Counted from the first letter of the stretch, positions 1 to 8,360 are shown. The stretch is DNA of 40,300 nucleotides from an uncultured Rivibacter sp. (GCA_946481025.1 CAMLNA010000025.1:1-40300), one strand, 5' to 3'. The notes: a model not told the origin generated them from the letters alone. Translations and numbers: made by a program.

Positions 1-770
1 TCCAGCGCGTCCTCGATGGGATGCGCGAAGGTGTACATCGGGTAGATGCACCACGTGTTGCCGGTGTTGTGGTGCTCGGCATGCCGGATGCGGTAGATGG
101 CCGGGTCGCGCAGGTTGATGTTGGGCGAGGCCATGTCGATCTTCGCGCGCAGCACCATCGCACCGTCGCCGAACCTGCCCGCGCGCATTTCGCGAAAGCG
201 AGCCAGGTTGTCTTCGACGCTGCGGTTTCGGAAGGGGCTGTCGACGCCGGGCGTGCCGAAGTCGCCGCGGTTCACCCGCATCTCTTCAGCGCTCTGTTCG
301 TCCACGTAGGCGTGGCCGGTCTCGATGAGGTACTCGGCCGCCCGGTACATGAAGTCGAAGTAGTTGCTGGCGTAGTAGAGGTGCGAGGTGTTGTTCGCCT
401 CCCAGCCGTAGCCCAGCCACTTCACCGCATCGAGGATGGAGTCGACGTATTCCTGTTCTTCCTTCTCGGGGTTGGTGTCGTCGAAGCGCATGTGGCACAC
501 ACCGCCGTACTCCTGCGCCAGGCTGAAGTTGAGCCAGATGCTCTTGGCATGGCCGACGTGCAGGTAGCCGTTGGGCTCGGGCGGGAATCGCGTGCGGATG
601 CGAGCCGGGTCCGGCGGCCCGGCCGCATGGTGCTTGCCGTCGCCCGGCGAGCCGGCGAAGTGCATGCCGCGGTAGGCACCCGTTTCGAGGTCGCGCTCGA
701 TCACCGCGCGCAGGAAGTTGCTCGGCTTGTGTTCTTCTTTGGGAGCGTCTTTGGAGGGGCTGGCCGTCAT
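1..770 (-). CDS. glnS: Glutaminyl-tRNA synthetase, N-terminal part (runs off the left edge)
   Basis: Charges tRNA-Gln with glutamine in the cytoplasm. About 256 residues are visible. The class I nucleotide-binding motif is [15 protein letters not shown] (HVGH, the HIGH equivalent, at residues 71-74), followed by the conserved MRFDDTNP segment near residue 94. Both are characteristic of GlnRS/GluRS-type enzymes, and the PPEPNGY form is that of GlnRS. Compared with the E. coli protein as I recall it, there is an extra glycine/histidine-rich stretch of roughly 20 residues between the N-terminal helix and the HIGH motif. The start at 770 is the first ATG before the conserved N-terminal [12 protein letters not shown] segment; no strong Shine-Dalgarno is visible. 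The 3' end and KMSKS motif lie outside the window. Confidence 0.95.
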   Translation of the reverse strand, partial: MTASPSKDAPKEEHKPSNFLRAVIERDLETGAYRGMHFAGSPGDGKHHAAGPPDPARIRTRFPPEPNGYLHVGHAKSIWLNFSLAQEYGGVCHMRFDDTNPEKEEQEYVDSILDAVKWLGYGWEANNTSHLYYASNYFDFMYRAAEYLIETGHAYVDEQSAEEMRVNRGDFGTPGVDSPFRNRSVEDNLARFREMRAGRFGDGAMVLRAKIDMASPNINLRDPAIYRIRHAEHHNTGNTWCIYPMYTFAHPIEDAL

Positions 771-848
771 CGAGATGCGCCTGGAATGGAGGGGTGGAAA
801 CGATCGGACGATTCTATCGATGGCCCCCCTTGTTTACGTCTTTTCACC

Positions 849-867
849 AATCGGTTGTGAACCGATT
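849..867. promoter_or_regulatory. Perfect 8-3-8 inverted repeat between divergent genes
   Basis: AATCGGTT, spacer GTG, AACCGATT. It sits in the 169-bp gap between glnS (leftward) and the secreted protein gene (rightward). No T-run follows on either strand, so it looks more like a protein-binding site than a terminator. The binding protein is unknown. Confidence 0.35.
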
Positions 868-939
868 CAGGACGCGGCCGTTCAAGAAGGACAACCGCAG
901 GTGCGCTCGACCAAGAAGCGTGCATCGAAAGGAGCCAAC

Positions 940-1329
940 ATGATCAGATCCCTCAAGACCCTCGTGCTCGGCTCGCTGGTCGCCGCAGGCGCGCTGGCGG
1001 CCGGTGCGGCCCATGCCGGGCGCGACGTCTACTGGTCGGTGGACGTCCAGGCGCCGGGCTACCCGGTGGGCGTGGGCGCGTCGTTCTCGAATGCGCCGCG
1101 CGTGGTGGCCTATCCGCAGCCGGTGTACGTGGCGCCACCCCCTGTTGTGTATGCGCCGCCGCCCGTGGTGTACGTCCCGCGGCCGGTCTACGTGCAGCCT
1201 CGCCCCGTGTACCACTACGGGCCGCCCGCCTACTACTACGACCATCCGCGTCATCGCAGGCACTGGCGCCACGACCATTGGCACAAGCACGACAAGCGGC
1301 ATCATCGCGGCCGCGACTGGGACGATTGA
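940..1329 (+). CDS. Small secreted protein with Pro/Val/Tyr repeats and a His-rich tail
   Basis: 129 residues. A clear signal peptide (MIRSLKTL, hydrophobic core, cleavage after AHA at about residue 26) suggests export to the periplasm or beyond. The mature part has a short beta-like segment (DVYWSVDVQAPGYPVG), then tandem degenerate PPPVVY/PRPVYV units at about residues 60-95, then a Tyr-rich patch and a tail of His, Arg, Lys and Asp (about residues 105-129). Comparable YV-PPP-VVY proteins are common hypothetical genes in Burkholderiales, with no established function. The ATG at 940 is chosen because AAGGAG lies just upstream (929-934) and the signal peptide begins there. The His-rich tail could bind metal, but that is inference. 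Confidence 0.8.
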   Translation: MIRSLKTLVLGSLVAAGALAAGAAHAGRDVYWSVDVQAPGYPVGVGASFSNAPRVVAYPQPVYVAPPPVVYAPPPVVYVPRPVYVQPRPVYHYGPPAYYYDHPRHRRHWRHDHWHKHDKRHHRGRDWDD

Positions 1330-1358
1330 CCCCGTCGTCGGGTCCTGGCCCTGACTGA

Positions 1359-1388
1359 AACGCCTGCAGGTCTGCGCCTGCAGGCGTT
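1359..1388. terminator. Bidirectional terminator-like hairpin between convergent genes
   Basis: Perfect 12-bp stem AACGCCTGCAGG / CCTGCAGGCGTT with a 6-nt loop, between the ends of two convergent genes. The following T-tracts are short on both strands, so termination strength is uncertain. Confidence 0.6.
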
Positions 1389-1414
1389 CTGCGTTGTGCG
1401 CCTCGTGTCGGGGC

Positions 1415-1699
1415 TCAGCGGTACTGGCGAAGGCGCTCCATCTCCCGCTCGATCATGCGTTGGCGCAGGCCGTCGCCTTGCAGCGACAGGAAGATCACCA
1501 GGCCGTGAATGCCGAGGCCCAGGCCCCAGCCCATCAGCGGCCACACGTTCCAGCGGTAGCCGCCGATGGCGCTGTTGATCGCGAAGAGGCCGAGGTTCAC
1601 CAGCACGAACACCAGCGCGTGGGTGGCGAAGCCCAGCTTCGCCTTGACGCGGCGGCGGGCGGCTCTTTCGAGGTCACGTTGGGTGTCGTTGGCGTGCAT
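1415..1699 (-). CDS. Small 2TM-domain membrane protein
   Basis: 94 residues. An N-terminal charged helix (residues 1-22, rich in Arg and Lys) is followed by two hydrophobic segments at about residues 25-43 and 50-72, the second containing WPLMGWGLGLGIHG, and a basic C-terminal tail ending ERLRQYR. This layout matches the 2TM domain family seen fused to histidine kinases or as stand-alone small proteins; the function of stand-alone members is unknown to me. The ATG at 1699 is preferred over an in-frame one further upstream because GGAG lies 7 nt before it and the upstream residues (RRRCNHACHR) look like non-coding read-through. Confidence 0.75.
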   Translation of the reverse strand: MHANDTQRDLERAARRRVKAKLGFATHALVFVLVNLGLFAINSAIGGYRWNVWPLMGWGLGLGIHGLVIFLSLQGDGLRQRMIEREMERLRQYR

Positions 1700-1836
1700 G
1701 GCGGACTCCGGCGGGTTTCGATGGCAGGCATGGTTGCAGCGCCTGCGAGGTGCGGCCACCTGCATGCGACGAAACTCCCCCCACGCCGATGAAATGCCCG
1801 CTGCGCGCCGCCAGGCGCCGAAGCGGCGGCCCCAAG

Positions 1837-1868
1837 AAAAAACGGGCCTGGGGCGATGGCCCCGGCCC
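1837..1868 (-). terminator. Rho-independent terminator of the porin gene
   Basis: Read on the minus strand: GGGCCGGGGC, loop CATC, GCCCCAGGCCC (one bulged base), then G and six T. It lies about 90 bp past the porin stop codon in the correct orientation. Confidence 0.85.
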
Positions 1869-1956
1869 GAACCCCTGTCGATAAGGGTTGCTCTCTTGGA
1901 GTGAGTTGCTCCTTGGGCAGGGAGCCGTCGGCGGGCTCCCCGGCGTCAGGCTGCGC

Positions 1957-3183
1957 TCAGAACCAGATCTCGACCTGGGCGCCGTAGCTGGTGCCCTTGG
2001 TCTTGCCGTTGAAGGCCGGGGGCAGGCCCATGGCCGGGGCGGCGGCGTCGTTCCACTTGGCGGTGGTGACGTACAGGCGCAGCTCGGGGCGGTTCCAGAA
2101 GCCCGGGCCGGTGGACAGCGTGGGCGCCAGGGTGAACTTGGTCAGCTTCTGGGTGGCCGCACCGTCGGGCTTGCGCTGCGAGTAGCCGGCCTCGGCCACC
2201 AGCTTGAAGTGCTTGGTGAACGCGTACGAGGCACGGCCGCCCACCGAGATGGAGTCGGTGTCACCGCCGCCGTCGGCCTTGTCCTGCTGGAACATCACCA
2301 TGGCCTGGCCGCCGAAGGCGCCCAGTTGCCAGGTCAGCCCGTCGACCACGCGCCAGCTCTTGTTGCCCGAGGGGGCGCTGAGGTTGGCGAAGTTGCCGTT
2401 GAGGCCGGCCGAGCCCTGCGCCACCTGCACCCACAGCGTGTTGCTGCCGCCCAGCGCGGAGATCTCCTGGTTGTGCTGCACGGTGAAGCCGAAGCCGTCC
2501 TCGCCGCCGTCGGCCGCGGGCGTGGCCGGGTCGTCGCTGAAGTTGCCGTCGGTGTAGGTGCCGATCAGGCGCAGCTTGCCGCCGGGGTTGACGCCGATGT
2601 CATAGAACTCGGCATTCAGGCGGTTGCCCGAGCGGCGCAGCGATGCGTCGTTGGCATCGTCGGTGTGGAAGTAGGCGAAGGCCAGCTTGCCCGCGCCAAC
2701 GTCGACCTCGTTCACGCCGGCGCCGGTGCCGCTCATGTTGGTGAAGAAGGTGTCCACGATGTGCACGTCGGCACGGCCATAGAAGCGCTTGCCGATCCAG
2801 AAGTTGGCGCCCGGGGCGATGTCGAAGCCCTTGCCCTCGACGTACATCTGGTTGATGCCCACCTTGGAGGTGTTGCCGTCGGTGTTGCCCTCGAACAGGT
2901 TGGTCATCAGGTGCGCCTTGTAGTTGACGCCTTCCTTCTCGAAGCCTTGGCTGAGCAGGAACTCGCCGTAGAAGTCGCACTCGTTGCCCAGGCGGTACTT
3001 CATGCCTTCGCCGGGCAGGCCGTAGCAGGCGCGCTGCGCGTCCTTCTTGCTGCCGCCCGGGCCCGTGCGGAAGTAGCCGCCCCAGTCGACGGCAAAGGCG
3101 GGGGCGCAGACCGCGGAGGCAGCGAGGGCGAGGCCGGCCAGCTTCAGCGCTTTCGGCAGGGTGCGAGCATTTCTCTGTGTCAT
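1957..3183 (-). CDS. lamB: LamB-type maltoporin (carbohydrate porin)
   Basis: Outer-membrane trimeric beta-barrel channel for maltodextrins or related sugars. 408 residues, close to the usual LamB length. A signal peptide ends at AFA (residues 29-31). The mature N terminus VDWGGYFRTGPG resembles LamB. C53 and C69 bracket YGLPGEGMKYRLGNE, matching the disulfide loop of E. coli LamB (QLPGAGAKYRLGNE). Alternating aromatic strands follow, and the chain ends QVEIWF with the terminal Phe typical of outer-membrane porins. GGAG sits 7 nt before the ATG. No sugar ABC transporter, glucosidase or LacI-type regulator lies next to it, so it is an orphan porin and its true sugar is not shown by context. 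Confidence 0.9.
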   Translation of the reverse strand: MTQRNARTLPKALKLAGLALAASAVCAPAFAVDWGGYFRTGPGGSKKDAQRACYGLPGEGMKYRLGNECDFYGEFLLSQGFEKEGVNYKAHLMTNLFEGNTDGNTSKVGINQMYVEGKGFDIAPGANFWIGKRFYGRADVHIVDTFFTNMSGTGAGVNEVDVGAGKLAFAYFHTDDANDASLRRSGNRLNAEFYDIGVNPGGKLRLIGTYTDGNFSDDPATPAADGGEDGFGFTVQHNQEISALGGSNTLWVQVAQGSAGLNGNFANLSAPSGNKSWRVVDGLTWQLGAFGGQAMVMFQQDKADGGGDTDSISVGGRASYAFTKHFKLVAEAGYSQRKPDGAATQKLTKFTLAPTLSTGPGFWNRPELRLYVTTAKWNDAAAPAMGLPPAFNGKTKGTSYGAQVEIWF

Positions 3184-3505
3184 GGTTGTCTCCTAGACGT
3201 TTGATCGCGATACGCAGGAGGCGTGGCGCCGGGGCAGCACCATCCCCCGGCGCGAATTCTTTAAGCGTTGTTTAACGAAATAAAGCGAGTGTTAATACTG
3301 GTGTTCAGGGCCGTCGCACTGGAGTAATGGGCGCCCGCCGGCATGCGCATCGCTGCCGGGGTGTTGCAGGTTTTCAGAGGGAAGACGATGCGGCGGACGG
3401 CGCGGACCGGAGCGTCCTCAGCGCGGTGCGACGAAAGCCGGGACGGGTGCCGGCTGTACGGAAGATTGACGAAACATTAACTGTGTGGCGCCGCCACTAC
3501 AGCGG
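3184..3505. other. 322-bp gap upstream of lamB, no gene seen
   Basis: Lies between the 3' end of the LytTR regulator gene and the 5' end of lamB, both leftward. The stretch 3256-3303 is distinctly AT-richer than its surroundings and contains GTTTAAC and GTTAATAC; it is the likeliest location of the lamB promoter. No pair of hexamers fits well enough to call. The rest shows no convincing reading frame or hairpin. Confidence 0.5.
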
Positions 3506-4321
3506 CTACATCGCGCGGAACAGGTGCGCGTACATGCGGCTCACGACGAGCCTTTCCGGTCGGCCGCGCAGGGTGAGGTGCAGCTTGCCGGCTTCGTCGC
3601 GCGTGACCGTGTCGATCGCATCGCTGCGCACGACGGTGCCACGGTGGATCTGCCAGAAGCGGCCCGGCGGCAATTGCGGCAGCAGTTCGCGCAGCGGGAT
3701 GCGGATGAGGTGTTCCTGCACGGCCGTGATGACCCGCACGTACTTGTCGGCCGCCTCGAAGTACAGCACCTCGCCGATCGGCACCATGTGCAGCGTGTTG
3801 CCCACGCCCGCCTGGATGACCGACAGCGGCGTGGCCGCGGCCGCCGTGCCGGCAAGACCGCCGGCACCGAGCAGGGCGCGCAACTGGTCCACTGCGGCGC
3901 CCAGGGCCGGAGCGTCGCCGCCGGCCGCGCGCTGGCGCAACAGGCCTTGCAACCGCGAGCATGTCGACGCGAGCCGCTCGCCCCGCACGGGCTTGAGCAC
4001 GTAATCGACGGCGGCGCGCTCGAAGGCCTGCAGGGCGTATTGGTCATAGGCGGTCACGAAGACGATCAGCGGCAGCGGCGCGCCGTCGGGCCAGTCCTCG
4101 ACGATCGCCTGTGCCGCCTCGAGCCCGTTCATGCCGGGCATGCGGATGTCGAGAAACAGCACATCCGGACGCTGCTTCAACGCACGATCGACGGCGGTTT
4201 CGCCGTCTTCGGCCATCGCGACGATCTGCAGCTGCGGCCACTGGGCCGCGAGCTCGGCGCGCAAGGCCTGCGACAGCAGGGTTTCGTCTTCGGCGATCAG
4301 TGCGGTGGGCGTCTGGCTCAT
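3506..4321 (-). CDS. LytTR-family response regulator
   Basis: 271-residue two-domain transcription factor. The receiver domain (about residues 5-125) has acidic residues at 11-12, the phospho-acceptor D58 in LFLDIRMPG, T90 and K110 in YVLKP. The C-terminal LytTR DNA-binding domain covers about residues 165-271 and includes ADKYVRVIT, FWQIHRGTVV and the RPERLVVSRMYA end. Its start overlaps the kinase stop by 4 nt (ATGA), so it is translationally coupled to the partner kinase. In general form it resembles AlgR/LytR/LytTR regulators of beta- and gammaproteobacteria. The target genes cannot be read from the sequence; the adjacent fusion membrane protein upstream in the operon is a candidate partner. 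Confidence 0.9.
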   Translation of the reverse strand: MSQTPTALIAEDETLLSQALRAELAAQWPQLQIVAMAEDGETAVDRALKQRPDVLFLDIRMPGMNGLEAAQAIVEDWPDGAPLPLIVFVTAYDQYALQAFERAAVDYVLKPVRGERLASTCSRLQGLLRQRAAGGDAPALGAAVDQLRALLGAGGLAGTAAAATPLSVIQAGVGNTLHMVPIGEVLYFEAADKYVRVITAVQEHLIRIPLRELLPQLPPGRFWQIHRGTVVRSDAIDTVTRDEAGKLHLTLRGRPERLVVSRMYAHLFRAM

Positions 4322-5448
4322 GCGGTGGTTTCTTTCTCGGCGGTGGGTGCGGGCAGCAGCAGCACGGCCAGCGTGCCTCCCTCGGCGGCCGGCGACAGTG
4401 TGAAGCTCGCGGCGCCGCCATACAGCGTGGCCAGCCGTTCGCGGACTTGCCTGGTGCCGAAACCCGAACCGTCGGCTCCGGCGGCAGGCCGTGCATCGGG
4501 CAGCGCCGCGCCGGTGTTGTGCACGGCCAGCCTCAGCCGGCCGTCCGCAGCGGTCGAGGCGCGCACGCTCACCCGGCCGCCGCCGCGATGAGGCTCGAGC
4601 CCGTGCTTGATGGCGTTTTCAACGAGCGGCTGCAACACCAGCGCCGGCACCGGCCGGCCGGCCAGCACGTCGGGAAGGTCGAGTTCGATCTGCAACCGCT
4701 CGCCCATGCGCACCTGCATGAGGGCCAGGTAGTCCGACAGCCGCTCGAACTCGGCGGCCAGCGGATGCATGCCGACGCGGCTGGCGTTGAGCGTGGCCCG
4801 CAGGAAGCCGATGAGCCGGTCGAGCATGGCCTGCGCACGCGGCGGGTCCACCGCGATGAGCGCACGCAGGTTGGCCAGCGTGTTGAAGAGCATGTGCGGC
4901 TCGAGCTGCGACTCGAGCAGCTTGAGCTGGTGCTCGGCCGCCACGCGGCGCGCGGCCTCGGCCTCGGCGCGCACGCTGGCCAGCATTTCGCGGGTCTTGA
5001 AGAAATACGTGCTGACCGCCGATGTCACCACGGTGATGGTGAGACCGAAGATGTAGGCCCTCCACCGCGACAGCCGCAGCGTCGGCGTGGGGTTGCCCAG
5101 CAGCCAGTCGGCGAGGCTCATGCCGAGCACGAATCCCAGCGAAACACCCACGACGATGATGAGCGACATGCGGACCCAGCCCGGCCAGCCATAGGTGGCC
5201 AGCAAGGTCTGCGGATAGCGTTTGCGGGCGAGGTGCGCGATCAGGGCCCTGCACACGTCGATCAGCAGCCAGCAGCTCATGCCGATGCTGGCGGAATAGG
5301 TGACGTTCTCGATCACCCTGCCGTGGTCCATGGCGGTGAGCACCGCGGCGACCACCATGCAGATCAGCAAGGTCTGCACGCCGCGCCGTGTGTAGCCGCG
5401 CAGCGTCAACTCGGCGGCGGCCCCATGGGGCGTGGGTGAGGTCAGCAT
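4318..5448 (-). CDS. LytS-like membrane sensor histidine kinase
   Basis: 376 residues. Four predicted membrane segments (about 23-40, 52-72, 91-116, 130-150) are followed by a short coiled stretch and the His_kinase domain: phospho-acceptor H175 in QLEPHMLFNT, N-box N268 in LVENAIKHGLEP, and a glycine-rich ATP lid GSGFGTRQV at 317-325. It has no separate extracytoplasmic sensor domain, so sensing is probably through the membrane segments. The start at 5448 is preferred because it gives a natural N terminus just before the first membrane helix; longer readings add Arg/Ala-rich residues typical of an out-of-frame shadow. It overlaps the upstream membrane protein gene by 7 nt and the downstream regulator gene by 4 nt, so the three form one operon. 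Confidence 0.9.
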   Translation of the reverse strand: MLTSPTPHGAAAELTLRGYTRRGVQTLLICMVVAAVLTAMDHGRVIENVTYSASIGMSCWLLIDVCRALIAHLARKRYPQTLLATYGWPGWVRMSLIIVVGVSLGFVLGMSLADWLLGNPTPTLRLSRWRAYIFGLTITVVTSAVSTYFFKTREMLASVRAEAEAARRVAAEHQLKLLESQLEPHMLFNTLANLRALIAVDPPRAQAMLDRLIGFLRATLNASRVGMHPLAAEFERLSDYLALMQVRMGERLQIELDLPDVLAGRPVPALVLQPLVENAIKHGLEPHRGGGRVSVRASTAADGRLRLAVHNTGAALPDARPAAGADGSGFGTRQVRERLATLYGGAASFTLSPAAEGGTLAVLLLPAPTAEKETTA

Positions 5449-6380
5449 GGTGCGGCCGATTGTGGCTGCTGCCCCGGAGCCACGGCGCGGGCCAGCTTCC
5501 ACAGGCGCGCGGCGCGTCCGATGAAGAGTCCGCTGAACATGCCGTACAGGCTGCCCACCGCCGCGGAGAAACCAGGCTGCCGTGCGAGCTCGGGCTGCAG
5601 TGCGAGCGCGACGCCGACGGTGTACTTGACCGAGAAGACGCCGACGATGAGCAGCAGCGGGGCCATGCTGCCGGGCAGCACGAAGCGGCGCCTGGCAGCG
5701 TCGTACCGGGTGCCCGCGGACAACGGCACTGCCGACGCGGCGCCTGCCGACAGCAAGGCCGTCGTGATCCACAGCGACAGCGTGGCAGGGGCAGGGCCGA
5801 AGGTGGACGCCAGCCCGGAGACCGCCAGCGCGGTCATTCCCAGCGGCAAGGCAAGCACGCGCTGCAGCGACGCTTCACGCGCAAAGCACTGCGACACGCC
5901 GAAGGTCAGCAGGGCCAGCAGCAGTGCGAAGACCCAGCCCGGCGTGTGGGTCAGGACCGTCTCCGGCAACGGAAGGCCGGCGGCTTTGCCAAGCCATTCG
6001 TTCCACAGCAGGTTGCCCAGGTATCGCTTGGGTGCCAGCGCAAACAGGCCGGCGACGATGCAGCCGCCGATGTAGGTGCCCTGCATGAAGCGCCGGTGCA
6101 TGGCCGCATCGCGCCGCGCGATGATGAACCAGAGCCCGCCACCCACGCCCCCGAACGTGGTGAGCGTGACGAGGTGGATGGGCGTGTAGCCGGCGATGTT
6201 GGGCATGTCGTCGCTGCGCAGGAAGAGGCTCGACACGGCAGCGCCCAGCATCAGGGTCACCCAGGCATAGCCTGCGGCCCGGTGCCCGCGCGAGCCCTTG
6301 CGCGCCCACAGCGCGAGCGGCCCCAGCAGCAGCGCGCCGAGCGCAAAGGCGAGGTGGACGGTGACAAGCGGGCTGGGCAT
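5442..6380 (-). CDS. Membrane protein, probable DUF2306-DUF6622 fusion
   Basis: 312 residues, about eight or nine hydrophobic segments. Residues 1-125 have the DUF2306 pattern: GYTPIHLVTL, then ARRDAAMHRRFMQGTYIGG, then a helix and KRYLGNLLW. After a short link, residues 143-305 begin THTPGWVFALLLALLTFGV and continue with LPLGMTALAVSGLASTFG and a late GLFIGRAARLW, a layout I associate with the DUF6622 family of small membrane proteins. Neither family has a known function. The reading frame is continuous through the joint. The stop codon overlaps the start of the LytS-like kinase gene, so the protein is made with a two-component system and may be its sensor partner or a substrate of the same stress response; that is inference. 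Confidence 0.8.
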   Translation of the reverse strand: MPSPLVTVHLAFALGALLLGPLALWARKGSRGHRAAGYAWVTLMLGAAVSSLFLRSDDMPNIAGYTPIHLVTLTTFGGVGGGLWFIIARRDAAMHRRFMQGTYIGGCIVAGLFALAPKRYLGNLLWNEWLGKAAGLPLPETVLTHTPGWVFALLLALLTFGVSQCFAREASLQRVLALPLGMTALAVSGLASTFGPAPATLSLWITTALLSAGAASAVPLSAGTRYDAARRRFVLPGSMAPLLLIVGVFSVKYTVGVALALQPELARQPGFSAAVGSLYGMFSGLFIGRAARLWKLARAVAPGQQPQSAAPC

Positions 6381-6494
6381 GGCGCTCTCCGGTGGTGGAC
6401 GGATGCCATGCTGCGGTGGCCTCGCCTGATGCGCGAGGCCCTTGCGACGAGCCGTGGCACGCCGGCGCCAAACGACGCCGGCGCGCCGCCAGAT

Positions 6495-6995
6495 TCAGCC
6501 GGCTTCGGTGGGCAGCGGCGCCGGCGGCTTGATCTCCTCGAGGCAGATCATCGAACGCACGTTGGCCACGCCGCTGATCTGCATGAGCCGGTCGGTGAGG
6601 AACTGCGACAGCGCCTTCAGGTCACGCGCCACCACCTTGAGCAGATAGTCGGAGTCGCCCGACACCGTGTGGCATTCGAGGATTTCCGGGAACTGCCGGA
6701 TCGTGTGCTCGAACTCGCGCACGCGGGCGAACTGCTCGGCGGTGATGTCCACGCTCACGAAGGCCATCACCGAGTAGCCCAGGGCTTCGCGGTCCACCTG
6801 GGCGGTGTAGCCGCGGATCACGCCTCGTTCCTCGAGCGACTTGACCCGGCGAAAGCACTGGGGAGCGGAAAGATGCACCGACGCGGACAGCTCCACGTTC
6901 GAAGCGCGGCCAGCGCGCTGCAGGTGGGCGAGCAGGCGCCGGTCGAGTGTGTCGACCGTGCCTGCTGGAGGGGTAACGAGCGGTGATTGATCCAT
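6495..6995 (-). CDS. Lrp/AsnC-family transcriptional regulator
   Basis: 166 residues. An N-terminal winged helix-turn-helix (LDRRLLAHLQRAGRASNVEL, then SAPQCFRRVKSLEERGVIRGY at about 38-60) is followed by the RAM/AsnC ligand-binding domain with the family hallmark ECHTVSGDSDYLLKVV at about 107-122. The gene is divergent from ornithine aminotransferase with a 131-bp gap, a common arrangement for Lrp-type activators that respond to an amino acid. It is therefore likely to control rocD in response to arginine or ornithine (inference). No clear Lrp box could be picked out in the gap. Confidence 0.92.
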   Translation of the reverse strand: MDQSPLVTPPAGTVDTLDRRLLAHLQRAGRASNVELSASVHLSAPQCFRRVKSLEERGVIRGYTAQVDREALGYSVMAFVSVDITAEQFARVREFEHTIRQFPEILECHTVSGDSDYLLKVVARDLKALSQFLTDRLMQISGVANVRSMICLEEIKPPAPLPTEAG

Positions 6996-7126
6996 GGCAA
7001 GGCCCCGTCATGCAAGATCGTTGCGTGATTCTGAACTCAACCACAACAACTGGAAAGCACATTGCATCGCGTCATGGCTACAGTGACCGCTTCAATCAGC
7101 CAGACAAAACACGGATCGGAGACCCC
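6996..7126. promoter_or_regulatory. Divergent control region of the Lrp-type regulator and rocD
   Basis: 131 bp, AT-richer than the flanking genes. It must hold both promoters if the genes are controlled separately. It contains ATGCAA near the left end and TTGCAT near 7062, an inverted pair about 50 bp apart. I could not assign -35/-10 pairs with confidence. Confidence 0.4.
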
Positions 7127-8356
7127 ATGACCGCGCACCCCGGCTTTCCTCTCGAAGCCAGCCCCATCGCTCTGGAAGAGCGCTACGGCGCGCACAACTA
7201 CCACCCGTTGCCCGTCGTGCTCACGCGCGGCCAGGGCGTGCACCTGTGGGACGACCAGGGGCGCCGCTATCTCGACATGATGTCGGCCTATTCGGCCGTC
7301 AGCTTCGGCCACAGCCACCCTCAACTGGTCGAGGCGTTGGTCGCGCAGGCACGGCAACTGGCCGTGACCTCGCGCGCCTTCCACACCGACAAGCTCGGTG
7401 CCTTTCTGCAGCGCCTGTGCAGCGCCGTCGGCATGGACCGCGCGCTGCCCATGAACTCGGGTGCCGAGGCGGTGGAAACCGCGCTGAAGGCCGCACGCAA
7501 GTGGGGCTACACGGTCAAGGGCGTGCCCGAAGGGCGCGCGCAGATCATCGTGGCGGCCAACAACTTCGCCGGCCGTACCACCACCATCGTGGGCTTCTCG
7601 ACCGAGCCGCAGTACCGCGCCGGGTTCGGCCCGTTCGCTCCGGGCTTCGTGACGGTGCCTTTCGGTGATGCGGCTGCACTCGAAGCCGCCATCACGGCCG
7701 ACACGGTGGCCTTCCTGGTCGAGCCGATCCAGGGCGAAGCCGGCATCGTGGTGCCGCCCGCGGGCTTCCTGAAGAGGGCGCGGGAGCTGTGCACGAAGCA
7801 CAACGTGCTGCTCATCTGCGACGAGATCCAGACCGGCCTGGGCCGCACCGGCGCCTTGCTGGCCTGCGACCACGAAGGCATCCGGCCCGACGGGCTCACG
7901 CTCGGCAAGGCCCTCGGCGGCGGCCTGCTGCCGGTGAGCGCCTTCCTCGCGCGCGAAGACGTGATGGCGGTGTTCACCCCCGGCGACCATGGTTCCACCT
8001 TCGGCGGCAACCCCTTGTCGGCTGCGGTGGGCATGGCGGCGCTGCAGCTGCTCGAGGACGAGAAGCTCTCCGAACGCGCGGCGGCGAGCGGCGAGGCCTT
8101 GATGACCGAGCTGCGGGCGCTCAGGCATCCGGCCATTCGTGACGTGCGCGGCAAGGGGCTGCTGGTCGGCGTGGAGATCGACCCTGCCTTCGCCAGCGCC
8201 CGCATCGTGTGCGAAGGACTGCTTCGTGAAGGCGTCCTCACGAAGGACACCCACGGTACGGTGGTGCGGCTGGCGCCGCCGCTGGTGATCGAGCGGGCGC
8301 AGATCACCGAGGCCGTGCAGGCTCTGCGTCGCGTACTGCTGTCGCTGGCCGGGTAA
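7127..8356 (+). CDS. rocD: Ornithine aminotransferase (ornithine-oxo-acid transaminase)
   Basis: Transfers the delta-amino group of ornithine to 2-oxoglutarate, giving glutamate semialdehyde in arginine and ornithine catabolism. 409 residues, the usual length. A class III PLP aminotransferase: N-terminal YGAHNYHPLPVVLTRGQG is typical of ornithine aminotransferases, MNSGAEAVETALKAARKWGY binds the cofactor phosphate region, LICDEIQTGLGRTG carries the conserved Asp, and K261 in LTLGKALGGG is the Schiff-base lysine. HGSTFGGNPLSAA follows. The ATG at 7127 has GGAGA 5 nt upstream and begins just before the conserved domain. Divergent from an Lrp-type regulator. Confidence 0.93.
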   Translation: MTAHPGFPLEASPIALEERYGAHNYHPLPVVLTRGQGVHLWDDQGRRYLDMMSAYSAVSFGHSHPQLVEALVAQARQLAVTSRAFHTDKLGAFLQRLCSAVGMDRALPMNSGAEAVETALKAARKWGYTVKGVPEGRAQIIVAANNFAGRTTTIVGFSTEPQYRAGFGPFAPGFVTVPFGDAAALEAAITADTVAFLVEPIQGEAGIVVPPAGFLKRARELCTKHNVLLICDEIQTGLGRTGALLACDHEGIRPDGLTLGKALGGGLLPVSAFLAREDVMAVFTPGDHGSTFGGNPLSAAVGMAALQLLEDEKLSERAAASGEALMTELRALRHPAIRDVRGKGLLVGVEIDPAFASARIVCEGLLREGVLTKDTHGTVVRLAPPLVIERAQITEAVQALRRVLLSLAG

Positions 8357-8360
8357 AGAC

